Of a stretch of 33,632 nucleotides of DNA, positions 8,436 through 16,160 are shown piece by piece. The DNA lies in the NCBI GenBank assembly GCA_017938365.1, contig JAGBBT010000049.1, positions 1 through 33,632 of the forward strand. The letters are read 5' to 3'. The notes below the pieces were generated by a model that saw only the letters and a program-made list of their open reading frames with translations, was not told the DNA's origin and made no database searches. Source of the stretch: Treponema sp. Lineage in GTDB: Bacteria; Spirochaetota; Spirochaetia; Treponematales; Treponemataceae. A program made the translations under genes and the position numbers. Within the stretch, counting starts at the first letter, position 1. Each line of letters begins with the position of its first letter.

Positions 8436-9152
8436 TTAGCACATAATTAATTCATAATATCCTGGCGATGTTCTGACTATATAAGCTCCTACAGAAGGTT
8501 CGCTTTTTAATATTTTTCGCAACCTTGATATATATGAATAGACATTTGTTTTCTGTTTATTAGAACATAAAAAAAAGCCTTTTTTGCTTATTACCTTTGA
8601 CAACTTTTTTAAGGAAATCTCTTTATTAACATTTTCATACATATATTTGAATAACTTGAAAATTATAGGTGTCATGGAACTTTTATTTCTGAGTTTATTT
8701 AAATCAATTACTCGTGATTTTCCAGGAACAGAATACAAGGAAAGTGGAGGCTGTAAAAGAGACACATAAGGTTTAATAAGTGGGGAGCACAAAACTTCAT
8801 TTATTCGTTTTAACTCAGGTATAAGATAATCAATATTATTTTTATTAAAGGCAATTTCATTCTGTGCAAGCCAATATATAACTCTATCATTATCTGATGG
8901 CATAGGATCATTGTAAAATATAACTGGTAAAAAACCTCTTTTACTTTTTACAATTGAATAGATATTAAAGGATGGAGTTTTATTAAGCCTAAAATCACAA
9001 AGAAGCATATCAAAGGAACATATATCAGCTTCTAAATCTTTACATAACTGAAGAAAATCCTCTTGAATAAAGCACTTACAATTTTTATTGGTAAGTTGCT
9101 TTATCATTCTCAAACACACATCCTGTTCAAGTGTTATAAAACAAAGGTTCAT
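8436..9152 (-). CDS. Orphan regulator with degenerate receiver-like domain and OmpR-type winged helix
   Basis: About 238 residues. The C-terminal 95 residues form an OmpR/PhoB-type winged helix: conserved NVYSYISRLRKILK recognition region and the wing RTSPGYYEL. The N-terminal part (CFITLEQDVCLRMIKQL, then DMLLCDFRLN with Asp53) has receiver-like order. However, the acidic pair near the N-terminus and the conserved lysine are not clear, so phosphorylation is doubtful. The start is placed at 9152 because a GAGAGAGAGG site lies nine bases upstream; the longer ATG at 9173 precedes this site. No histidine kinase is adjacent. Target genes are unknown. Confidence 0.75.
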   Translation of the reverse strand: MNLCFITLEQDVCLRMIKQLTNKNCKCFIQEDFLQLCKDLEADICSFDMLLCDFRLNKTPSFNIYSIVKSKRGFLPVIFYNDPMPSDNDRVIYWLAQNEIAFNKNNIDYLIPELKRINEVLCSPLIKPYVSLLQPPLSLYSVPGKSRVIDLNKLRNKSSMTPIIFKLFKYMYENVNKEISLKKLSKVISKKGFFLCSNKQKTNVYSYISRLRKILKSEPSVGAYIVRTSPGYYELIMC

Positions 9153-9233
9153 ATAAGGTACCCTCTCTCTCATTTTTTTGTACCAAAATATAATCTTTAT
9201 TTCTTATCGGACGAATAAAATAGTTACTAAAGC

Positions 9234-9265
9234 AAAAAAAAACCTACTCAAAATGAGTAGGTTTT
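9234..9265 (-). terminator. Intrinsic terminator of tRNA-Asp
   Basis: On the minus strand an 8-bp stem CCTACTCA/TGAGTAGG with a TTT loop is followed by nine T residues, with an A-tract on the other side. It starts just after the tRNA discriminator base. This is one of the clearest terminators in the window. Confidence 0.92.
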
Positions 9266-9266
9266 A

Positions 9267-9340
9267 CGGGATGTGCGGGGCTCGAACCCGCGGTCTCCGG
9301 CGTGACAGGCCAGCGCGATAACCAGCTTCGCTAACACCCC
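9267..9340 (-). tRNA. tRNA-Asp (anticodon GTC)
   Basis: The minus strand gives a 74-base cloverleaf. The acceptor GGGGTGT pairs with ACATCCC (one G-U), the anticodon arm CTGGC-CTGTCAC-GCCGG exposes GTC, and the T arm is GCGGG-TTCGAGC-CCCGC. The discriminator is G and the terminal CCA is not encoded, so it must be added by nucleotidyltransferase. The gene is transcribed alone from its own promoter (9352-9381) and closed by its own terminator. Confidence 0.97.
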
Positions 9341-9351
9341 TTGATGTGTTT

Positions 9352-9381
9352 ACTATAACAGAAACGATATTAATTAGTCAA
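9352..9381 (-). promoter_or_regulatory. Promoter of tRNA-Asp
   Basis: Minus strand TTGACT, an 18-base spacer, then TATAGT. The start would fall about five bases before the mature tRNA 5' end. This is a close match to the sigma-70 consensus in the expected place. Confidence 0.8.
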
Positions 9382-9442
9382 TACATAATTAAAAAAAAAT
9401 ATAATTTTTTTTAAAAATTTTCTTTTCTATAAATTTCTACAA

Positions 9443-9471
9443 TTGACAGTTAGTTATATAGAATATAAAAT
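9443..9471 (+). promoter_or_regulatory. Promoter of the PpiD/SurA-like chaperone gene
   Basis: TTGACA, a 17-base spacer, then TAAAAT. This is a near-consensus sigma-70 promoter, giving a leader of roughly 60 bases before the ATG at 9537. Confidence 0.8.
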
Positions 9472-9536
9472 TATTAATTATTTTATAGAAGAATATATAA
9501 AATATGTAAAAAAATTAGAAAAGGACAATTTTTATC

Positions 9537-11006
9537 ATGAAAAAAACAATGCTATTTATAGGATCAGTGATTATCCTTATTCTTTCAGCTATTACATTTG
9601 TATTTATTCCAGCACTTTCTCCAAATGCAGCTGGAAAACCACTTGTATTCGGAAAATATGGAAATAAAAAAATCGAATACAAACAAGGCACAGAATTTGC
9701 AAATGCTGTAGCAAATTATACAGAAATGTATAAAAATCAAGGTGCAGAACTTAATGACACAGATTATTTCTATATTTATAACTATGCATTCAATTCAGCA
9801 GTACAAGCAATTGCTTATAGCGAAGCTGTAGAAAAATCAGGATACACTCCTAGTAAAGAAGTTATTTCTAGAGCAATGCTTCCATATTTTTCAGATGAGA
9901 ATGGAAAATTTTCAACATCAATCTATAATCAAATTCCAGAATTTGATAGAGAAAACTTAAAAAAAGAACTTACAAAAGGATTAGTATGGAATCGTTATAG
10001 CGAAGATTTATTAGGCTCTCAAAACAAAATTGCAGACAAGTCTATGTTTGGTTTAAAAAAATCAAATTCAGAAATCGAATTTTTTGCTAAAATGGGAGCA
10101 ACAAAACGTTCTTTTGATGTAGCGGTTTTCGATACAAATAATTATCCAGATTCAGAAGTAAAAAAATTTGCTAATGAAAACAAAAATCTTTTTTCAAAAT
10201 ATAACTTTTTAGTTCTTACAGTAAATGAACAATCACAAGCAAAATCATTACTAAGTCAGATTAAGAAAAATGAAATTACTTTTGAAGATGCTGTAAAAGA
10301 ATACGGAGAAAAATATTATTCAAATGCAGAAGGTTTAATTTCAAGAGGCTATGAATATCAAATAAAAGAAATCATTAAAAATGATGCTGATAAAGAAGCT
10401 GTTCCCAGTTTAAAAGTTAATGAATTAAGTGATGTTGTACAAACTGCTACAGGTTACTCTATTTTTAACTGCACAGCAGAAAAAGAAGAAATCAATTTAA
10501 CAGAAAAAAATACAGTTGATTTAGTAAGAAAATACATTGAAGATTATGAATTTGGAAAAATAGAAGACTATTATTTGAATGTAGCAAATAAAATGATAGA
10601 AAATGCAAAAACAAAAAACTTTGCAGTAGCATGTAAGGAAAACAATGCAAAACTTGAATCAATTTCAGCATTCCCTCTAAACTATTCAAATATTTCTATG
10701 TTTGATAAAATTCCAACTGAAAAAGATTTCTTTGCATCAGCTTCATCAAATGTAAATTTACTAAAAAAAGCATTTAGCCTAAAGGCAAATGAAATTTCAG
10801 AACCAATCGTTATCGATAATTTTGTTTTAGTTCTAAAATTAATTAGTGAACAAAAAGATAATATAAATACAAATAAAACAGAATTAATCGAAAAAGAGAT
10901 TCTTGCATATGATCAGAGTAATTCTCAAGCAAATCTCTTATCTAGCAAAAAAGTTGTAAATGAAACTTCAAAAGTATTCTTTAATGAAATCCTAGAAAAA
11001 AAATAA
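9537..11006 (+). CDS. PpiD/SurA-like periplasmic folding protein (parvulin-type)
   Basis: A 489-residue protein with one N-terminal membrane anchor (MLFIGSVIILILSAITFVFI) and the rest predicted periplasmic. The SurA N-terminal-like helical chaperone domain spans about 40-180. A PpiC/parvulin-like region lies at about 225-320 (NFLVLTVNEQSQAKSLLSQI, then TFEDAVKEYG and SDVVQTATGYSIFNC). A second, degenerate repeat of that type follows at about 370-450 (SEPIVIDNFVLVLKLI). The architecture resembles PpiD, which helps newly secreted proteins fold at the inner membrane. The catalytic histidines of active parvulins are not obvious, so it may be chaperone only. AGGA lies 11 bases before the ATG. The DUF115 gene follows after 14 bases. 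Confidence 0.8.
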   Translation: MKKTMLFIGSVIILILSAITFVFIPALSPNAAGKPLVFGKYGNKKIEYKQGTEFANAVANYTEMYKNQGAELNDTDYFYIYNYAFNSAVQAIAYSEAVEKSGYTPSKEVISRAMLPYFSDENGKFSTSIYNQIPEFDRENLKKELTKGLVWNRYSEDLLGSQNKIADKSMFGLKKSNSEIEFFAKMGATKRSFDVAVFDTNNYPDSEVKKFANENKNLFSKYNFLVLTVNEQSQAKSLLSQIKKNEITFEDAVKEYGEKYYSNAEGLISRGYEYQIKEIIKNDADKEAVPSLKVNELSDVVQTATGYSIFNCTAEKEEINLTEKNTVDLVRKYIEDYEFGKIEDYYLNVANKMIENAKTKNFAVACKENNAKLESISAFPLNYSNISMFDKIPTEKDFFASASSNVNLLKKAFSLKANEISEPIVIDNFVLVLKLISEQKDNINTNKTELIEKEILAYDQSNSQANLLSSKKVVNETSKVFFNEILEKK

Positions 11007-11020
11007 TTTAGGTAATTTAT

Positions 11021-12706
11021 TTGCATACTGAAAATATTAAGGGTTTAACAAGCCCAGAAAAGCCCTGTCTGGTAGAAACTAGTCAGGGCTTTTCCGTTTT
11101 ATACAAAGAAAGATATCTCTACTCAAAATATTCTCCTGCTAAGTCACTTTTACAACGAGTCGATGAATTAACAATTCTAGAAAACACACTTGTAGTTTGC
11201 TTGTCACCCTGCTTAGGCTACGGATTAGAAGAACTAATAAAAAAAATGCCTAAAAATTGTTTTTTATTATGTCTAGAATTAGATGAAAACCTTTATTCTT
11301 TATCAGCCAATAGTTTAAATGACTTTATTGTTAATAAATCAATCCAATTTATTGAACCAAAACATATTGTAAATATTGTTGATATTTTATTAAAAAAGAA
11401 TTTCACAGAAGAATATAAAAATATACCTGATATATATAATTTTAAAAGAGCTATTATGTTAGAAATGAGTGGAGGTACATTCTTTTACAATGATTTTTAC
11501 AAAAAAATTGCAAACACTATTCAAAATACAATATCAAATTTTTGGAAAAATAGATTAACCCTTGTAAAACTTGGTCGATTATATTCTAGAAACTTTTTTA
11601 AAAACTTAAAAAATATTAATGATTTAAAATCTATATCAATTTATAAAAATAAATTCACTAAACCATTTTTAATAGTCGGAGCTGGAGAAAGTTGTGAAAA
11701 TATCATAAATACATTATCAAAAAACAATTTATCTAGTTTTAATATTGTTGCTGTAGATGCAATTTTGCCAACACTACAAGCAAATAAGATAATACCAGAT
11801 TTTATTGTTGCAGTTGAAAGCCAACTAGCAATAGAAAAAGCCTACATTGGTTCAAAAAAAAATAATTCAATTATTCTTGCAGATTTAACATCAAGAAAAA
11901 GTATAACAAAATACAGTCAAAAAGATGTATATTTTTTTTATAGCGAATACACAAACGCTTCTTTTTTAGATAATGCCCATAAAAAAAATATTTTACCATT
12001 AAAAATTCCTGCTCTAGGATCAGTAGGATTAACTTCTGTATATTTGGCTTGTTTACTAAGGCAGTCTGAAGATATTCCTATTTTTATTTGTGGATTGGAT
12101 TTTTCTTATTCCTTGGGAACTACCCATGCAAGAGGTACCCCTGCTCATAAAAGTAGATTAAATAATTCAGATAGGCTTCATTCTTTACACAATTACAAAG
12201 CAGCATTTAATCCTAGTGCAAAAAAATATACAAATAGCCTTGGAGAAGATTCTTATACTGACATTACATTACAAAACTATAGAGATTTATTTTATAATTT
12301 TTTTTATAACACAAAAAATTTATACAACTTAAGTAAAACAGGTCTAAACTTAGGAATACCCAATGTCGATGAAAAAGTATTAAGCAGAATACCACAAGAA
12401 GTCCAAATAATTATCACTAACAATATTCCAGAAAAATCTGAAAATAAAGAAAAAAGAATAAACTATATAAATGAAGAAAAAAAAGCACTTTCAAGAATTA
12501 AAGAACTATTAATAAATGGTGAAAACACAGAACCTAAGCCAAATCCATCTCTCAGTATTGAACTTGAAAACCTTATAAAACCAAGAGAATATTTATATCT
12601 ACATTTTCCAGATGGATACAAATATCAAAAGGACAATATAAGTTTCTTAAAAAGAATTAGAAGTGAAATTGATTTCTTTATAAAAGATTTAACTACACCC
12701 TGGTAA
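11021..12706 (+). CDS. DUF115 / motility-associated-factor-like protein
   Basis: A 561-residue member of the DUF115 (MAF, MptE-like) family. Conserved landmarks are the segment YLYSKYSPAKSL near residue 33, PFLIVGAGESCEN (about 215-227, the nucleotide-sugar binding-like glycine motif), IIPDFIVAVESQ (about 257-268), PALGSVGLTSVYLACLL, and FICGLDFSYSLGTTHARGT in the catalytic core. Characterised relatives in flagellated bacteria glycosylate flagellin or affect motility, so a role in flagellar filament modification is reasonable but inferred. The start is a TTG with AGG eight bases upstream; no later ATG precedes the conserved region. The first codons form a strong terminator-like hairpin. It ends five bases before the convergent lepA stop. 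Confidence 0.82.
   Translation: MHTENIKGLTSPEKPCLVETSQGFSVLYKERYLYSKYSPAKSLLQRVDELTILENTLVVCLSPCLGYGLEELIKKMPKNCFLLCLELDENLYSLSANSLNDFIVNKSIQFIEPKHIVNIVDILLKKNFTEEYKNIPDIYNFKRAIMLEMSGGTFFYNDFYKKIANTIQNTISNFWKNRLTLVKLGRLYSRNFFKNLKNINDLKSISIYKNKFTKPFLIVGAGESCENIINTLSKNNLSSFNIVAVDAILPTLQANKIIPDFIVAVESQLAIEKAYIGSKKNNSIILADLTSRKSITKYSQKDVYFFYSEYTNASFLDNAHKKNILPLKIPALGSVGLTSVYLACLLRQSEDIPIFICGLDFSYSLGTTHARGTPAHKSRLNNSDRLHSLHNYKAAFNPSAKKYTNSLGEDSYTDITLQNYRDLFYNFFYNTKNLYNLSKTGLNLGIPNVDEKVLSRIPQEVQIIITNNIPEKSENKEKRINYINEEKKALSRIKELLINGENTEPKPNPSLSIELENLIKPREYLYLHFPDGYKYQKDNISFLKRIRSEIDFFIKDLTTPW
11057..11094 (+). terminator. Terminator-like hairpin inside the 5' coding region of the DUF115 gene
   Basis: A perfect 11-bp stem (GAAAAGCCCTG / CAGGGCTTTTC) is extended by an inner 5-bp stem (CTGGT/ACTAG, one G-U) across a T-T mismatch, with an AGAA loop. 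It is followed by CGTTTT. It sits 51 bases after the chaperone stop codon but lies within the reading frame of the next gene. It could terminate part of the upstream transcript or attenuate the DUF115 gene. Confidence 0.6.
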
Positions 12707-12711
12707 AAACT

Positions 12712-14514
12712 TTAATCTTCTTTCTCCTTTAGAACTGCAAGGAATGCACTCTGTGGTAACTCAACATTACCAACCATTTTCATACGTTTTTTTCCTTCTT
12801 TTTGCTTTTCAAGAAGTTTACGCTTACGAGTAATATCACCGCCATAACATTTTGCAAGAACATCTTTTCGAACAGGATTAACAGTTTCTCTAGCAATTAT
12901 CTGACTACCAATTGCACCTTGAATTGCAATTTTAAACTGCTGTCTAGAAATTTCATCTTTTAATCGTTCACATACTTTCTTAGCTCTTGTAACAGCCTCA
13001 GCCCTAAACGCCAAAAATGAAAGAGCATCTACAGGTTTTGAGTTAATCAACATATCAACTTTAACTAAATCCGTTATTCTATACCCTATTAACTCATAAT
13101 CAAAAGAAGCATACCCTCGACTATAACTTTTTAATCTGTCATAAAAATCAAACAAAACTTCTGCTAAAGGCATTTCATAAATAAGTTCAACGCGCTTTTC
13201 ATCCAAATATTGCATATTTTTCTGTTCACCACGTTTTTCTGTACACAAACTCATTACAGAACCTATATATTCAGCAGGTGTTATAATTGATGCAGAAATA
13301 TAAGGCTCTTGAGCTTCTTTTATCTTACTTTCAGGAAATTCAGTAGGATTATCAACTATAATTTCTTCACCATTTGTTAAAGTACATCGATATTGAACAG
13401 ATGGAGCCGTAAAAATAACAGACTGGTCATAATCTCGCTCCAAACGTTCTTGAATAATTTCAAGATGTAATAAACCCAAAAATCCACACCTAAAACCATT
13501 CCCCAATGCCAAAGAATTATCCTTTTCATAAATTAAAGAAGCATCATTTAATTTTAACTTCTCCATACTTTCTTTTAATTCTTCATAATCATTGGAATCC
13601 ATAGGATAAATTGAAGAAAATACTACAGGTTTTACTTCTTTAAAACCTGGTAGAGGAGACTCAGCAGGATCATTTGATAAAGTAACAGTATCTCCAACTT
13701 TAACATCACTTACAGTTTTACAACCTGCTACAATATAACCTACATCACCAGCTTCTAAGACCCCAGTTTCCTCATAATTAATTCTAAAAATACCTATTTG
13801 TTCTACTTTATAATCTGCATTATTAGACATAAACCGAATTGAATCACCTTTTTTAATTCGACCTTCCTTCATTCTTATATGAATAATAACACCTCTATAT
13901 TCATCATAATGACAATCAAATATTAATGCTTGAGCTTTACCATTTGGATTTCCTTCTGGAGCTGGAAACTTAGTAACAATAGCTTCCATTAAATCATCAA
14001 TTCCTTCTCCTGTTTTAGCACTTACTAGTACAGCCTCTTCAGGATCCAATCCTAAATCATGATCTATTTGATGTTTTACACTAGGAATATCGGCAGATGG
14101 TAAATCAATTTTATTTACAACAGGCACAATAGATAAATCTTGCTCCATTGCCATATATAAATTACTAACAGTCTGACTTTCTACACCCTGACTTGCATCA
14201 ACAAGAATTAATGCACCTTCACAAGACGCAATAGCTCTACTTACTTCATAGGAAAAATCCACATGTCCTGGAGTATCAACAAAATTTAATTCATAATCAA
14301 AACCATCTTTTGCATGGTACGGAATTGTAACTGCCTGACTTTTTATTGTAATTCCTCGTTCACGCTCAATATCCATATTATCCAAAATTTGATTCATCAT
14401 TTGGCGATCATCTATAATTTGAGCTTTTTGAATTAATCTATCTGCTAAAGTCGACTTACCATGATCAATATGTGCTACAATACAAAAATTTCTTTTAAAT
14501 TTCATCTCTGTCAT
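12712..14514 (-). CDS. lepA: Elongation factor 4 (back-translocating GTPase LepA)
   Basis: A 600-residue translational GTPase, the standard family length. G1 is AHIDHGKST (14-22), followed by the switch RGIT, DTPGH, NKID and SAKTG. The elongation-factor domains follow, and the LepA-specific C-terminal domain ends with KCYGGDITRKRKLLEKQKEGKKRMK (in part), the hallmark basic tail. It acts on ribosomes in the cytoplasm, affecting initiation and stalled elongation. It is the last gene of a minus-strand group behind the lipoprotein protease (14-base gap). The ATG has no clear ribosome-binding site; an in-frame ATG three codons later is an alternative. Convergent with the DUF115 gene, with no terminator visible in the five-base gap. 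Confidence 0.97.
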   Translation of the reverse strand: MTEMKFKRNFCIVAHIDHGKSTLADRLIQKAQIIDDRQMMNQILDNMDIERERGITIKSQAVTIPYHAKDGFDYELNFVDTPGHVDFSYEVSRAIASCEGALILVDASQGVESQTVSNLYMAMEQDLSIVPVVNKIDLPSADIPSVKHQIDHDLGLDPEEAVLVSAKTGEGIDDLMEAIVTKFPAPEGNPNGKAQALIFDCHYDEYRGVIIHIRMKEGRIKKGDSIRFMSNNADYKVEQIGIFRINYEETGVLEAGDVGYIVAGCKTVSDVKVGDTVTLSNDPAESPLPGFKEVKPVVFSSIYPMDSNDYEELKESMEKLKLNDASLIYEKDNSLALGNGFRCGFLGLLHLEIIQERLERDYDQSVIFTAPSVQYRCTLTNGEEIIVDNPTEFPESKIKEAQEPYISASIITPAEYIGSVMSLCTEKRGEQKNMQYLDEKRVELIYEMPLAEVLFDFYDRLKSYSRGYASFDYELIGYRITDLVKVDMLINSKPVDALSFLAFRAEAVTRAKKVCERLKDEISRQQFKIAIQGAIGSQIIARETVNPVRKDVLAKCYGGDITRKRKLLEKQKEGKKRMKMVGNVELPQSAFLAVLKEKED

Positions 14515-14528
14515 ACTGCGTAATTTTA

Positions 14529-16160
14529 TTAGAAATAATACGGGCTGTCTAGCGGAGCCGATAATCCCATTTTTATATCTAAATATCCTTTCTTTCTGTT
14601 TTTAGTGTATATTTCAGAAAAGATTACATTCTTTTCATCGTTAAAATCAACTTTCCTTACTTCAATTGGATCATTTTCAGAAAAACCTGATTCATCAGCA
14701 ATAGATCCTCTTATAACACTTTCAATGGCATACTTTTTTTTATTACTAGTTGAAACAGGTTTTAATTTCATTCCATATATTGCATAAAACGAATTAGCAA
14801 TTATATCGTTACTGTAAAATTTATATCCAGGATTTATTGGACGCTCCGAAACATAAATATATTTATTTTCTACATCATCCATATTTCCATTTTTACAAAC
14901 AGTAATATTTAATATTGATTTAGCACTTTTACCAATCATAACTGACTGTAAATCTTCTAAATTATTAATTTTAGTTCCATCTACTGATGTTAGAATATCC
15001 CCTACCTCTAAACCAGTCCTATATGCATTACCTGAGGGCATAACATACTGAATTTCCACTCCCATTTCTTTGCCTAAACTTTTTTTCGTTCTTCCGTATG
15101 CTTCAAGCCATGAATGTTCATATTTTCCACCGCTATATAATCCAGGTAATACTTCTTTTAAGTACTCCACAGGAATTGCAAAATTTAATCCTTCATATTG
15201 CAACATACCTGCAAAAACAATAGCCTGAACATTACCAAATTCATCTATACAAGGGCCACCGCTATTTCCAGAATTTACAGCAGCATCAATTTGCATTACT
15301 GCACCGGCAGAAAACAACATTCGGTCCGTAGCACTCACAATACCACTTGTTAAAGTTCTTTCAAGCCCAATAGGAGACCCAATACAATAAATTTTATCAC
15401 CAACCGACAAATCTTTACTAGAACCAAGATTAAACACATAAGGAGCTTCAATTTCAACTTTTAACAAAGCTAAATCTATAGCCGAATCCCACCCAACAAC
15501 TTTAGCAGGGATTCTAGTTTCACTATCATTTGCAAGTTTTACAAATAATTTAGAATATCCTTCGTACTTTGGATTTACCATATCTTGAATAACATGATGA
15601 TTTGTTATTAAATAACCGTCCTTTGATATAAAAAAGCCAGATCCAATTACTCTATCCGCAAAACCCATTCCATTTTCAATTCTAATACCTTTATCAACCC
15701 AAATTGTTACAGTTCCAAGAATATATTTTGAAACTTTCTCATTTGTCTTTTTATTTGCATCAAATACAGGAATATTTTTTGCTAAAAGCGAATTTAGACT
15801 TTCGTCATCTTTCTCCAATGTATTTAATTTTTCATATCCAAACTTTTTTAGCGAATCGTAATATTTTTTTGACAAAAACCATTTCTCTTCAGATAAAGAC
15901 TTTTTATAGCTTTCAACAACTTTTTCTGCACACAAATCTAATGTTTTACTATCATTTAATAAATATGCTCTCCAATAAGCCTGAATAGGATCTTCTTCAA
16001 GCAAAACATTAATTCGCTTTATTTCTTCATTTCTCACATCTTCAATAGTATAATCTATACTTTGCAAAACATAATTGCTTTGATCCAAAGAACTACATGA
16101 AATCAAAAAATATACAAAAAAATTTAAAATAAAAAATCTAATTACTTTCATTGTTTTCAT
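14529..16160 (-). CDS. Lipoprotein trypsin-like (S1C) serine protease with PDZ domains
   Basis: Envelope protease of the HtrA clan. I place the start at 16160, where GGA lies five bases upstream; an open frame extends further but into the preceding gene. From there the leader ends in FLISC (Cys22), giving a lipoprotein of about 543 residues. A unique helical region (25-140) is followed by the protease domain with His189 (TNHHV), Asp229 (AIDLALL) and Ser300 (SGNSGGP). A PDZ domain covers about 335-430 and a second, degenerate PDZ-like segment lies near the C-terminus. The catalytic triad is complete. The start overlaps the end of the TPR gene by 23 bases, so the two are translationally linked. 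Confidence 0.87.
   Translation of the reverse strand: MKTMKVIRFFILNFFVYFLISCSSLDQSNYVLQSIDYTIEDVRNEEIKRINVLLEEDPIQAYWRAYLLNDSKTLDLCAEKVVESYKKSLSEEKWFLSKKYYDSLKKFGYEKLNTLEKDDESLNSLLAKNIPVFDANKKTNEKVSKYILGTVTIWVDKGIRIENGMGFADRVIGSGFFISKDGYLITNHHVIQDMVNPKYEGYSKLFVKLANDSETRIPAKVVGWDSAIDLALLKVEIEAPYVFNLGSSKDLSVGDKIYCIGSPIGLERTLTSGIVSATDRMLFSAGAVMQIDAAVNSGNSGGPCIDEFGNVQAIVFAGMLQYEGLNFAIPVEYLKEVLPGLYSGGKYEHSWLEAYGRTKKSLGKEMGVEIQYVMPSGNAYRTGLEVGDILTSVDGTKINNLEDLQSVMIGKSAKSILNITVCKNGNMDDVENKYIYVSERPINPGYKFYSNDIIANSFYAIYGMKLKPVSTSNKKKYAIESVIRGSIADESGFSENDPIEVRKVDFNDEKNVIFSEIYTKNRKKGYLDIKMGLSAPLDSPYYF

Noticed and set aside
11021..11100. Idea that the DUF115 gene starts after the hairpin, leaving a normal intergenic terminator
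   Set aside because: The residues encoded across and just after the hairpin lead straight into the conserved YLYSKYSPAKSL segment, and no ATG or GTG start with a ribosome-binding site lies between them.
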